Shown: in pieces, positions 54,139 through 64,000 of the stretch | How the letters are laid out: the number at the start of each line of letters is the position of its first letter | Position numbering within the stretch: the stretch's first letter is position 1 | NCBI GenBank assembly: GCA_951213105.1 | Contig: OX578155.1 | Location: 32,583,984-32,647,983, forward strand | DNA length: 64,000 bases | Direction: 5' to 3' | Source: Amaurobius ferox | Lineage: Eukaryota > Arthropoda > Arachnida > Araneae > Amaurobiidae | Translations under genes and position numbers: made by a program | Notes under the pieces: model-generated | Seen by the model: only the letters and a program-made list of their open reading frames with translations | The model's database searches: none | What the model was told of the DNA's origin: nothing

Positions 54139-54594
54139 ACACTGTTCAACAATTTTTCAGTTTTTGTTTTTTACCAAAATGAAAGTAGCTATCTTTTATA
54201 AATTTTGGGTCGTTGAACACGAAAATCACCCTTAAAATTCTCTCATAGCTCAGAGTTTTGAGCAATTGCACTGTTAACATTTTACATATAACGCTATGGA
54301 ACGTTATAATTACGATACGTGAAATAAAAAAAAATAAAGGAAAAGAAATAAAATAGACACTGTCATTCCCCACAAGAGACAGGCCAAAAGACGGCGTGTA
54401 TAAAAAGGAAATGTTCTTAACTGTTATTCGTACTATTGTATTCCTATAGTCTTACATGCAAAATGTAAACAGTGAAATTACTCAGAAACCTGAGCCAGGA
54501 GGCAATTTTAAGCACAATTTTTGTGTTCAGCGACCCGAAATCTATAAAAGACGGTTATTTTCACCTCTGTAAAATTTTCAATTCTGAACAGTGT
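54139..54594. mobile_element. Fold-back MITE (ACACTGTTCA ends)
   Basis: The left arm ACACTGTTCAACAATTTTTC...TTTTATAAATTTTGGGTCG and the right arm, its inverse (CGACCCGAAATCTATAAAAG...TTCTGAACAGTGT), pair over more than 140 bp with mismatches. AA/TA-rich flanks suggest a short target. The open frames inside are chance. Confidence 0.82.
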
Positions 54595-56146
54595 AACCCA
54601 AGTGTTTGTATTTTTCGTAACGTTTCGTTTTTTCTCTGAGAGGAGCCCCAACCATAGTTGCTATTCACATCAAAAACAAAAATATTTTCCACCTTCAGAA
54701 TTATGTATAAGATATTATATCGCACATTACTTTTACAATGTCTGGAATACATAGTGCCATCGTTGAAAAGATGTGTTTAAAACTGGTTCCAATAATGCAG
54801 GCATCAGGTTAAAATAGGAAGCAACATAGTGTAGCGCCATCTTTTGTGGACAATTGGAGTTATCGGTTGGACTGCTCTTTTAGTTAAATTTCGCTAGATC
54901 GTTCGAAATTGAATTTTTTTTATTAATAATTTTAGTACCATTATTTATTTAATTTCTCAATTAATTTGTTTAATTTCTTTATTTTATTAAAAACTTAAAG
55001 TAAAAATTTACAATGTGTTTCCCATTAAATTAACTTCATAGAGACACTTTAAATGATATATTTGACACATTGTCAAACTCCACATTAAACTTTATGCTCC
55101 ACATATAACTGTCATGCTCCACATTAAACTTTATTGAATGTGAAAGACACAAAGTCCAACTGACAAAAACGTTTTTGAGATTTTGCTTAACAATCAGACT
55201 TCAATTTTACATTAAAGGTATAAACAGAAGCACATAAAGACACAAAGTAAAAATTTCAAAGATGAGTAAATAATGCAATTGAATAAATGAAATAAATGCC
55301 TATAAAATATTTTTGTTATTAAAATATTTTTATTTTTAAATTTGGTTTTTGTCTCCTATTTTAAATAGATAATTAATTGTCTATTTTAAATATATAATAT
55401 TTTTTAAACATTTATTTTTCTGTCAGGATCTGACATATATCTATATTATACTTTTGTTTTTTTATTAGACATTGCACAATATTAAACTTATTATAAGGTA
55501 AGAAATAATACCTGATCTGTAAATATTTTGTTCAATTTATATATATAAATATAATTTCTTTCAAGTGATGCAAATTTAGTTTTGTAAACATGAAAATAAT
55601 TTAATGACGTTTGAATTCTAACATGAAGAAAAAAATTACTTAAAAATTCTCAATATGATGTCAAATCAAATGATGCAAAATTGATTTAATAAATGCATAG
55701 AGTTATGATAGGCTGAATATTGCTGATGCAGCGTGTGAATTGCTATAAAGTAACTTATGATGGATTTTCTTTGTATTTAAAAACAAGAAATAAATCTTGA
55801 TATTGACCAATTTGATTAATGCATATAAGATGCATTTAAATAAATAAATAAAAACATTATAATGAAAAGATAATCAAGATAGGATATTCTTATCTTAATA
55901 GTGCTATATATAGATATAAGGGTATATGCATATCCTCAAAGATTTACAGTAATATGCTATAAAGATGAGATGCCAGTTTTATTATTTATTTAGTTGTACT
56001 AAGATAAATTGATTATATCTTTCCTCAAATACAACTTACAAAATGACTTATTTACAAAAGTTTTATTCAAGTTTTATTTGAGCTATTTTATTTTATTTTT
56101 TGTAAAAAAGAAAGTTTTTATGCATTATTTAAAACAAACTTATTGC
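54595..56146. other. Very AT-rich sequence
   Basis: A short motif, CTCCACATTAAACTTTAT, occurs twice at about 55078 and 55116. No other content recognised. Confidence 0.4.
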
Positions 56147-56383
56147 ACTGTTTGGACGGCCGGGAAGTGCCACCCAATTTAGACCGAAACCCAGTGAGGG
56201 AGGCACCTACAGGGACAGTACCCTCCTTCCCCTACCACCAACCCCTCGAAAGGACTTACGGACCCACATGTTTAACGTGATCGTACTCCGTGTGAACACG
56301 GCGGCAGTTCTGGCAGCGGCGGGAATCAAACCCGGGCCTGCCAAGTACAATTCCCGCGCACTAAACGCTGGGCAACCGCGTCC
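56147..56383 (-). mobile_element. tRNA-derived SINE, minus strand, lacking its 3' tail
   Basis: The reverse complement matches the 45234 SINE: CGCGGTTGCCCAGCGTTTAG (A-box region), GGTTTGATTCCC (B box), GAGGGGTTGGTGGTAGGGGA and TTTAGACC sequence on to the CCAAACAG block, where it ends. No target duplication was recognised. Confidence 0.88.
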
Positions 56384-57004
56384 TCCTAGTTGTAGGGTAA
56401 AGCATATCATATTCAATTTATCCCCAGAATCGCAATAAGTTCACACCATTTTGTAGCCCTATTTCTGTTGCACGTTTCTAACAAATGATAATTATTGCAA
56501 TATTCTTGTATATTTATATGTCACTTGTTTCATTTTCTCGTCAGCGTGATAATGGTAAAAATTGGATCTGTATATGAATTTATATCTATGCAAAGTTGCT
56601 GTAACATTTGATTGTTTGCAATTGTTTTGCCAGGCCGCCTAAGTTTGACATTTTCAAGCAGGCTTATGTTAACGAAAAATGTTTTAATTCAAAATACACA
56701 TATTTTTAACGGTATAGGCTACTGTTAACCTAGAGACAACGAAAGTTCAAATAAGTAGGTATACTTTATTAAGGTATTTATTAATATTTAATCAAACATT
56801 ATTATTTATTTTATACTCTTATGCAACTTACTAGAAACGCTATATAATTCTAGCCTTGGGTTTTTAAATAAAGAATTTTGTACGAACATTAATATCGAGG
56901 TGAAAATAAAATGCATGTACACACATTCAGCTGTGTTCCCAATCGTTGACAAAATGTTCTTCTGGGTATTAAAACAGACGCGATATTAAAACATGATTGG
57001 CTAG
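56384..57004. other. AT-rich spacer
   Basis: No recognised content. Confidence 0.4.
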
Positions 57005-57347
57005 AAAAATCTAAAATTTAAATTCATCAAACAGTTTTTCAATACTGTATGAGGATGCGCCGATTCATTCATGCTGACGTCGCTTTGACCGTACCGGCAC
57101 CCCTCAAACATGTGACATTTCTTTGTTCCAACCATCTTCGCCACATCCGGTGCACCGTGAACGCGTGTAGGTGGCTGTCCGCTGAGATTTGACGTATGGA
57201 CCAACATGTCCTTCTGAGTACGATTACCATACCCCTCGTGAAATCGTCTGTCTGCTGGAACTGTCTCTGTTGGCGGCGTCCTGGCATCATATTACACGTT
57301 TGTTCTGAGACAGAAAAAAATTCCAAAATGATTTCCTTGACAGACAA
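57005..57347 (-). pseudogene. Tc1-like transposase N-terminal fragment
   Basis: On the minus strand the frame contains GRRQQRQFQQTDDFTRGMVI, then SIRQISADSHLHAFTVHRMW, RRWLEQRNVT and RGAGTVKATSA. These are the paired helix-turn-helix DNA-binding region and GR-rich linker of Tc1 transposases. After that the frame is lost near 57070, though RRILI-like residues continue briefly. No catalytic domain follows. It may be from the same family as the C-terminal fragment at 17655. Confidence 0.82.
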
Positions 57348-57649
57348 AGCGGCGAGACTATTGCCGATTCTGCAGGTTCCTTCGTTTATATCTCATTCAA
57401 CGTGCGCGGAAGAATTTAATATCCGATTCAATTTTGTATCACAGGGATTCTGCTTGTTTACATGTATGCTTGCATGCGTGTATGCGTATATGTAAGTGTG
57501 ATTTGTATGCGTATTTGTATAAGTTATTTTTTATGCGTATTTGTATATGCCCGCTAGCCTCTAAGTGACTCAAATGTGGCCTATAGTTCATAAATATCTT
57601 AAGACTACGGATTTCGAAAGTAATAAAATACATACAAAAAAAAAATAAG

Positions 57650-58062
57650 TTACACAATTTTAGTAAAATGCACTAAAAATGTGAAAAATAAGTTTTAGCT
57701 ATTGCAATATTCTTGGTCATATGATATTAAAAATAAAATTCTGAGGCGCCCATAAAAGAATTGTATTTGGACATTGACAGATTAAGGAACAATAGATGTG
57801 ATAAAATAGGAATGACATATTTAAAAATGCCGGATTCTAAAATCAAAATTATCAAATAGAAATTAAAATTTATTGAATGAAATCATTCTTAAATGTAATT
57901 TCTCTGTTATCAATTCTATTGTTTCTTAGAATTCTATTCAAGTTCAAATACATTTTTTATGGCCACCCCACGAGTTTATTTTTAGTGTCGTATGACCAAG
58001 AATGCTGTGATACCTAAAGATTATTTGTTTGCCTTTTAGTGCATTTTGTTAAAATTGTTTAA
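57650..58062. mobile_element. Fold-back MITE, copy 2 (same family as 7070-7374)
   Basis: The left arm has TTTTAGTAAAATGCACTAAAAA and GTTTTAGCTATTGCAATATTCTTGGTCATATG; the right arm has the inverse, CATATGACC-like GTATGACCAAGAATGCTGTGATACC and TTTTAGTGCATTTTGTTAAAA. It is about 410 bp, longer than copy 1 because of the central region. Confidence 0.82.
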
Positions 58063-58268
58063 CTTAAACTATTTTTTATATATATATATTTTATTTTATA
58101 CGTTTTAGTCTCTTGCGATTTTTGTAATCATTTCCTCATCAGATATCAAATCAAAGCTTTTTATGATAAATTTAAAAGTTCTTTTTATTTAAAAGCATCG
58201 ATAATTTAAACATCGATGATTTAAAATATATAACTCACCAGGAGCAATATCATGTGTTAAAATTTTCA

Positions 58269-58302
<34 letters not shown>

Positions 58303-58645
58303 AAAGAAGTAATAATAAAAATAAATAATTCCTGTAATCGTGAAACATTAACACCACCATAGAGTCAAAACCACTGCCATAATGCTGATAATAGAAAAGA
58401 TCAGCACAGGCCCAAATGCGAAGATTAAAAAGAATTAAATTCATCTTCAGGTCAGAATATTTAATTCCAATTAATCCAAACAAATACCTGTTTCAGATTG
58501 GACAATAGTACATTACTATAAATGTCCAAACTGAGATTATTACTGAGAACATTAGGAAAATTTGTATTACCATGTGGCAGGAACCCTTCTTTTTTCACCA
58601 CGTGTATCTGCGACTAATCTCAACAGTATATATATATATAAAAAA

Positions 58646-59809
58646 TAAAGAGAAGAAAGAAAGAAAGACAATGTGTGCATCAAAATTTCACCGGGGGGGA
58701 TTGTGACCCCCACTTCCCGGTTAAGCCAGCTTAATGTCACGACGACACTCCCGGAAGCGGATACACTGTCGAAAACCAAGTACACCATACTTAAATTACA
58801 GTATGTAAAGTCAAAAAGGTGAAAGATCCATACTGACTATACCACATAACTGATTTTACAAGTTTATTGCTACTAACATCTACACAAATTACAATATAAA
58901 ATATCAAAGAGACAACCAGATAAACCAACCTCGTACATACCCCATTATCCAAGCTATTACATAGCAAATTAACTCAACCTTTTCGGAATCAAAACTTCCT
59001 TTAACTGCTCTACGATTACGCCCTTGTTAGCTATATGTCTTCTTCTGTTTGAACTGCAAGTGCTCCTTTATATAAAAATAAACTGCAACTTTCCGTTACA
59101 GTTATGTTGTACAATTTTCTGATGATGTTGCTTAGAAAATGCAAAGGGTAACCCTTTGCAATAGCCTCATTCAAGTAACGCTGATCGGTTTTATAACGAT
59201 CCTTGTTACTGCTATTTAATCGTTTACTTCTGATCAAAAAGTTTAATATAACATTACTGAATACATTACAATGTAAACTTGTATTCCATTTGACGATGTA
59301 ATTTATATTAAAATTGAAATCTTTCCTTTTATCATAAAGTCTAAAACCAACGTATCCATTCAACTGCGTATTCAACTGCGGGGTCAAGTCCAGGACATTA
59401 ATGCTTTGACATACAGCGAACAAGGGCGTAATCGTAGAGCAGTTAAAGGAAGTTTTGATTCCGAAAAGGATGAGTCAATTTGCTATGTAATAGCTTGGAT
59501 AATGGGGTATGTACGAAGTTGGTTTATCTGGTTGTCTCTTTGATATTTTATATTTTAATTTGTGAGGATGTTAGTAGCAATGAACTTGTAAAATCAGTTA
59601 TGTGGTATAGTCAGTATGGGTCTTTCACATTTTTGACTTTACATATTTTAATTTAAGTATGGTGTACTTGGTTTTCGATAGTGTATCCGCTTCCGGGAGT
59701 ATCGTCATGACATTAAGCTGGCTTAACCGGGAAGTGGGGGGGGGGGGGGGGCATAATCCTCCCCGGCGAAATTTTGATACATTGTCGTTCTTTCTTTCTG
59801 CTCTTTATG
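58646..59809. mobile_element. Large inverted repeat (about 390-bp arms) around an RT-like fragment
   Basis: The left arm (58646-59035) and right arm (59412-59809) are inverted copies. Shared blocks include GCGGATACACTGTCGAAAAC, AAGCCAGCTTAATGTCA, ACATAACTGATTTTACAAG, TATCCAAGCTATTACATAGC and GATTACGCCCTTGTT. The 376-bp loop carries most of a minus-strand reverse-transcriptase-like frame. One explanation is a Penelope-like element, whose terminal repeats can be inverted; another is two opposed truncated copies. A 16-G run interrupts the right arm at about 59737. Confidence 0.8.
59031..59423 (-). pseudogene. Reverse-transcriptase C-terminal-like fragment (Penelope-like?)
   Basis: The 130-codon frame reads GYVGFRLYDKRKDFNFNINY, then VFSNVILNFLIRSKRLNSS and RYLNEAIAKGYPLHFLSNII, RKLY. 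The layout (YxK..DFNF, a basic RSxR-S segment, then D..L...GYP...L...IRK) resembles the segment after the catalytic core in Penelope-like and related reverse transcriptases. The catalytic YxDD motif and a GIY-YIG domain are absent. Both ends run into the inverted arms. Family assignment is from pattern memory only. Confidence 0.4.
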
Positions 59810-59891
59810 GTTTATATAAATGTACTTGGTTGAGCTGCATTGCGCCTAAGGGTATATTTTCAGAAGGTTGTTTTTTCGGAGTAGTTGATAA

Positions 59892-59961
<70 letters not shown>

Positions 59962-61255
59962 AAAAAATTGAGAAAATGGAAATTTATCTTAATTTTACTA
60001 AAATGTGATATAAATAATAAAACATGGAAATTAAATCAACAGTCTACAAGAGTAATATATACAATCTAATCATGATCGTCAAAGAAATGGTATATACATA
60101 TATGTATTTTTACCAAACTGCTATTTTTGGTATTTATTTCCAAGTTTTCTGCATTTCGCAGTATATGCATTTCCCAACAGGGCATTCTGCCAGTAGCAAT
60201 GCATAGTGTCTGTGATTTGTCATTCTAAGTTTAAAATTCGTTGATTAAATTATTAAGATTTTTATAAATATACTGTTCTCATTAGTGTTTATTTTGTTAA
60301 TATTTTACATTTTATTGGTTTAATTAATAATTATTTTCTATATGTATGACATATGCATTTGTTATATTTCGAATGCTGTTTATCTAGTAGTTGTCCCTAC
60401 TTCAACTTTTGTTTGAAATTCCTCATTTCTATTTTTAATTTAGGCAGCATTGGTTTCTGTATTACTTTACTCTTTATGATTGGCACTGTCTTATGTGTGG
60501 TTAGGTTTTTGAGGGCAATCATCTTCACACGTGTCAGTAAATTCCTTTTAAATTTTAACATTTTCGCTTTACTTTCTCTAAGTTATAGAACTTAGGGGTG
60601 AATAATGGCCTTCTTGTTCAAAGTAACAAGGCCATTAAATGAAATGTACCATATGTAGGTAATGTTTTGTATTCACCTCCAGACGATTTTACGAATTCAA
60701 AGATTTCAATCCATTGTTTTACATTCCTTTTCAATAATCAATTCGCTTTAATTTATACAGATTGTTTAATTGATTGATTAATTTATACAGGTTGTCATTT
60801 TGATGACTCATATTCTCTTGAATTTTATCTAGTAATCAATTGAGTTCTTGTATTTGCTTTGAGTGCTGTACTAATGTCTCACCTGTGTTTTACCTTACTT
60901 CCTTTAGTTTATGTATATATATGAAGCTCATTATATTGGACTCTTTTTCAAATGTCATCCCACAATTGAATTTTTGCTGCCCTTTTTGGGTATGAATCTG
61001 TGGGAAGAAGGGGAGGATGGTTTCAACTCAACATTTGTGGATCAACTCAAATTTAATGAAATATTGTATTACAAACGCGTATGTTTAAAAAAATGGTACA
61101 GTAGAGGTTGGTAAAAAATTTATTTCAAGATTTGACTAAAATAGAGATTCCAATTTAAATTAAACCATAAGAAAGAAAAAGAAACATTTAAAACTCGAAT
61201 ATTAAACAGTATATTATCTACCACAAATAATTTCATAGAACATTTTTAAATATTT
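59810..61255. other. AT-rich sequence with a (TA)n tract
   Basis: It has a (TA)n tract at 59895-59959 and a short hairpin AATGGCCTT...AAGGCCATT at 60605-60636. Open frames at 60353-60595 and 60911-61114 lack recognisable domains. Confidence 0.4.
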
Positions 61256-61259
61256 AAAA

Positions 61260-61510
61260 TATCGTGAAAGTTGCGATCATTTAGGCTGTTTACATTAATC
61301 TCCTCAGTGAACTGCCCTAAATGATGGCGGCATACAAAAAATAGTCGCACAGAACATGGAAAGAGAGGACAAAGAATATACATATAAAGAAGGGAAGCTT
61401 CCATTGGGCTAATGTAAACACGAAATCCGGCGCATGCGCTATGAAAAATTGACGGAGGTATGCAGAGAAAACAACATTCCGGGGCCGCAACGCGTTGCAC
61501 CCCAGCTTTT
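61260..61510. promoter_or_regulatory. Possible promoter-like patch with GCGCATGCGC
   Basis: A GC-richer island in AT-rich sequence contains GGCGCATGCGCTATG (about 61430), an NRF1-like palindrome, and AATGATGGCGGCAT (61319), a YY1-like site. No flanking exon is recognised. Weak. Confidence 0.22.
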
Positions 61511-63289
61511 CCTCCTATTTTTTTTTTTTTTTTAATGCCTACGAAATCTTTTTGTACAAGACTTTGTAACATAAAATATTTTGTTTTTCTTTTTTGTGGT
61601 ATTGTAATAGTATTAATACTGATGTGATTTCAGTATAGACTATTTTTTCAAAGATTATGCAAAACTGATTACGTTACATATTCCTTTCTCATAAATTTTG
61701 TATAACATGATTTGTTAAATTTACAAAACAAACATATATAGTTTTTCCTTAAATTTAGTAAAAATCTAAAATATTGCCGTACTGTATGAATAAACTACTT
61801 CGCTTTAAATGATCGAGAGGTCAAAATTGTTCGTATAACATGGAAAAATATTTTATGTTATAAAGAAATTAAAAAAAGAGTATGGAATGCATTTGTTTTT
61901 CAATTTGTTTTCAAAATTATATTTTCTGAATTTGTTTTAAAATATTCACATTAATTTCATATTGATAAAAAAATTAGTTTTTTCACAGATTGTAAAATAT
62001 ATTGAAAACAGATGTTATTTACTTATTGATAAAAAAATTAGAATAAAATTTACATATTAGTGAAATATGTGAATTTTTCCTTAACGGAAAGGAAAACCTA
62101 ATTAATCACTTATGAAATGGTATAAACATTATTTTTAACAGATTATTGTTTTATATATATTCCTTAATTTTAATAAAGAAAATGTTAAGAATGTAAAGAA
62201 AAAAAAATAAGGGTATAAACATATTTCAAGAAATAATTTTAATTCATAATCAAATTAGTTTTGAAAAGCATAACTCAAATTTGTATATTTTGAGTGACAC
62301 CATTAACATATAGCTTTAAAATATATGAAAGTTTCAAACTACTATTCTGTGATTGAAAAATGAAGAAAATAAGATTTCTTTACACCGCCCCCCCCCCCCC
62401 TTTATAATCAAAAATCCAATTAGCAAATTAGATAAAAATAAAATTTCAGCTTTTTGAATTCAAAATTTATAAGCTATTTTCAATTTTACTTAAAATTTAA
62501 CACAACTAAAAAATACTAAATTGTATGAATTGAATATTTTGCTTTAAATGATTGAGGGGCCAAAATTTTTAAGCAACGGCAACGTTTCGGAAAATAAACA
62601 GTCATTCCACTCTTTATTTTATCAAATAATCCAAATAAGAAAAAGTCTTGTTAATTAAAGTATTTGGAGACTCATTAAAATCAGTAGAAATTAAAAACAT
62701 AGCATAGTCATTACACAGTATAAATAATCTAATAGTATTTTATTTCTAATGCTATCTGCTTCAACACATCCAGCAAATCAACCTGAACAGACAGAAAATT
62801 AAAAATAATTCTATCTCAAACAAGCTAATCAACTAGCTTATGTCAAGCTATTCTAATCAACTGGCAGTAGATTAGTAGAATCAAAATTCTAAGTATACAT
62901 CGAATAAATATAATCATGATAAGAATCCTAAACGACAAGATCCCTTATTTCTAAAGGTGTTTATTGCGACTACATATGCATACTAAATAAAACAATAGAT
63001 TAAATACTTTTAGGATAGGAAATAATTCACGTACCTTTTGTGTTTGCAAGAAACTCAGCAAATTGGTCATTTTAAAACAATTACAATCGGAAAATCAAAT
63101 GTACACAGCCCAGAATTGTAATACACGATTAAATACATGTCAACCATGTAAAAGAAGTGATAAAAATATTAAATTAACAGCTTAAAATTGTAATAAATTC
63201 GGACCACGTGGAAATATACCACACACACATTGACTTGCGATGAAGAAAAGAAATAACCCATTTCCCCCCTGCTTGGTACACAACTATTT
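61511..63289. other. AT-rich sequence with a diverged direct repeat
   Basis: TGTATGAATAAACTACTTCG and CTTTAAATGATCGAGAGG near 61785-61822 recur as TGTATGAATTGAATATTTTG and CTTTAAATGATTGAGGGG near 62522-62560. A 12-C run lies at about 62388-62400. No genes recognised. Confidence 0.45.
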
Positions 63290-63360
63290 CCCCCGAGCTA
63301 ATGCGCATGCGTCACGGGAGTTGGAGTGAGATTGTGCGGGAGCAAATTCGCCTGTAAGTT
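63290..63360 (+). promoter_or_regulatory. Possible promoter and first-exon end
   Basis: AATGCGCATGCGTCACGGG (63300-63318) combines an NRF1-like palindrome with a CRE-like half site, in a GC-rich patch. It is followed by CGCCTGTAAGTTTG, a good 5' splice donor at about 63354. This layout fits the start of a plus-strand gene running off the window, but no coding sequence supports it. Confidence 0.28.
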
Positions 63361-63447
63361 TGCTTCACCTTTACACACCAAACATTGAATGTTTGAGGCC
63401 GCTCTTGACGTCTTTCGTAGCCTTCCCCCGTTTGGAGAGGAGTTGGA

Positions 63448-63531
63448 AACAGATTTTGACTCCATTTAATAGTTCTATTGTAATGGCGGAACAGATTTTG
63501 ACTCCATTTAATAGTTCTATTGTAATGGCGC
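63448..63531 (+). repeat. 42-bp tandem duplication
   Basis: AACAGATTTTGACTCCATTT and AATAGTTCTATTGTAATGGCG occur twice (from 63448 and 63490) with no visible change. The 42-bp period is a multiple of three and an open frame passes through, but coding status is unknown. Confidence 0.92.
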
Positions 63532-64000
63532 TGTGTGCAGAGGTCAATTTTTCATGCAGAATTAATTGCAAACAGTAGAAAGAAACATAGTATACAATAT
63601 AAGAATATTTGACTAAAAAGTAAAATTATAATCTAAAATAATTAATTTTAATGCTGATTACAAATATAATTTGACATTTTTTTTGAGAATTTGATCACGT
63701 GCTACTAAACAGAAAAAAAATAAAAGTTGCAAGTTTTTGTTCTTTAGGAAGGTAAGTTGTATATAGAGGAGTTCGAACTTGCTTTAGAAAATGATACCAC
63801 TGTTTAGTTCCATAAAGTGGCTCTCTACGCAGCAGGCGATCGGGCGTTAGTGTAATCGTAAGATAATGTAGGTTATTATTCTTTAGAAGGTTAGTTTTCC
63901 TTTTAAACAGTTTCCTTAAGTGGTTTTTAACTCTCCATTCTAGAATGGAAAAGATATTTCCTTAGGTTTGGGGATCATGTGATGAGGATCAAAGGCATAT
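63532..64000. other. AT-rich right edge
   Basis: No recognised content. Confidence 0.35.

Noticed and set aside
58567..58788. Similar frames starting MVYLVFDSVSASGS in both inverted arms
   Set aside because: The similarity follows from the inverted repeat, and the frames diverge and run into microsatellite and G-run sequence.

Overview
This window is animal (eukaryotic) DNA, strongly AT-rich and with no dense coding. Its mix of transposon families (Jockey LINEs, Ty3/gypsy with an N-terminal gag type I associate with spiders, piggyBac, pogo, Tc1, hAT, tRNA-derived SINEs and many short non-autonomous repeats) suggests an arthropod, most likely an arachnid. That assignment is inference from family resemblance, not from any search.

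No intact host protein gene is visible. Host-type content is: a U1 snRNA-like gene (846-1006) inside a partly duplicated 600-bp unit; a tandem array of one full and two 5'-truncated U3 snoRNA genes (50819-52241); and three decayed plus-strand CUB-domain exons (5924-6035, 8467-8707, 30835-30978), each with a lesion. Weak candidates are a sushi-like exon (about 40.70-40.85 kb), two unrecognised minus-strand coding relics (46.8 and 49.0 kb) and CpG-containing promoter-like spots (61.4 and 63.3 kb).

Layout. 0-5 kb: U1 locus, then a pogo-type transposon with terminal repeats and a broken transposase. 5.9-8.7 kb: CUB exon relics with a fold-back MITE and a short repeat element between them. 9.6-17.45 kb: one minus-strand Ty3/gypsy relic cut up by nested insertions: a SINE fragment, two related non-autonomous elements, and a THAP/YqaJ-type DNA transposon that itself contains a Jockey LINE. 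17.6-24.6 kb: Tc1 and hAT fragments, degenerate satellites, a mariner-like fold-back element. 25.4-27.95 kb: a complete, apparently intact piggyBac whose empty target site survives in an adjacent 477-bp tandem copy. 31-39.7 kb: five copies of a Helentron/HINE-like element, a 200-bp satellite and a 36-bp minisatellite. 41-44.5 kb: a second, longer Jockey LINE on the minus strand. 45-64 kb: SINEs, MITEs, the U3 array, a large inverted repeat enclosing a reverse-transcriptase-like fragment, and long AT-rich stretches.

The only reading frames that look potentially functional are the piggyBac transposase and the two LINE ORFs. Most other reading frames in the window are chance frames in repeats, notably in (TA)n tracts. 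The most unusual items are the nested gypsy locus with its convergent THAP and YqaJ-like genes, the two-subfamily HINE-like element with asymmetric inverted repeats, the 5'-truncated U3 array, and the piggyBac with a preserved empty site.
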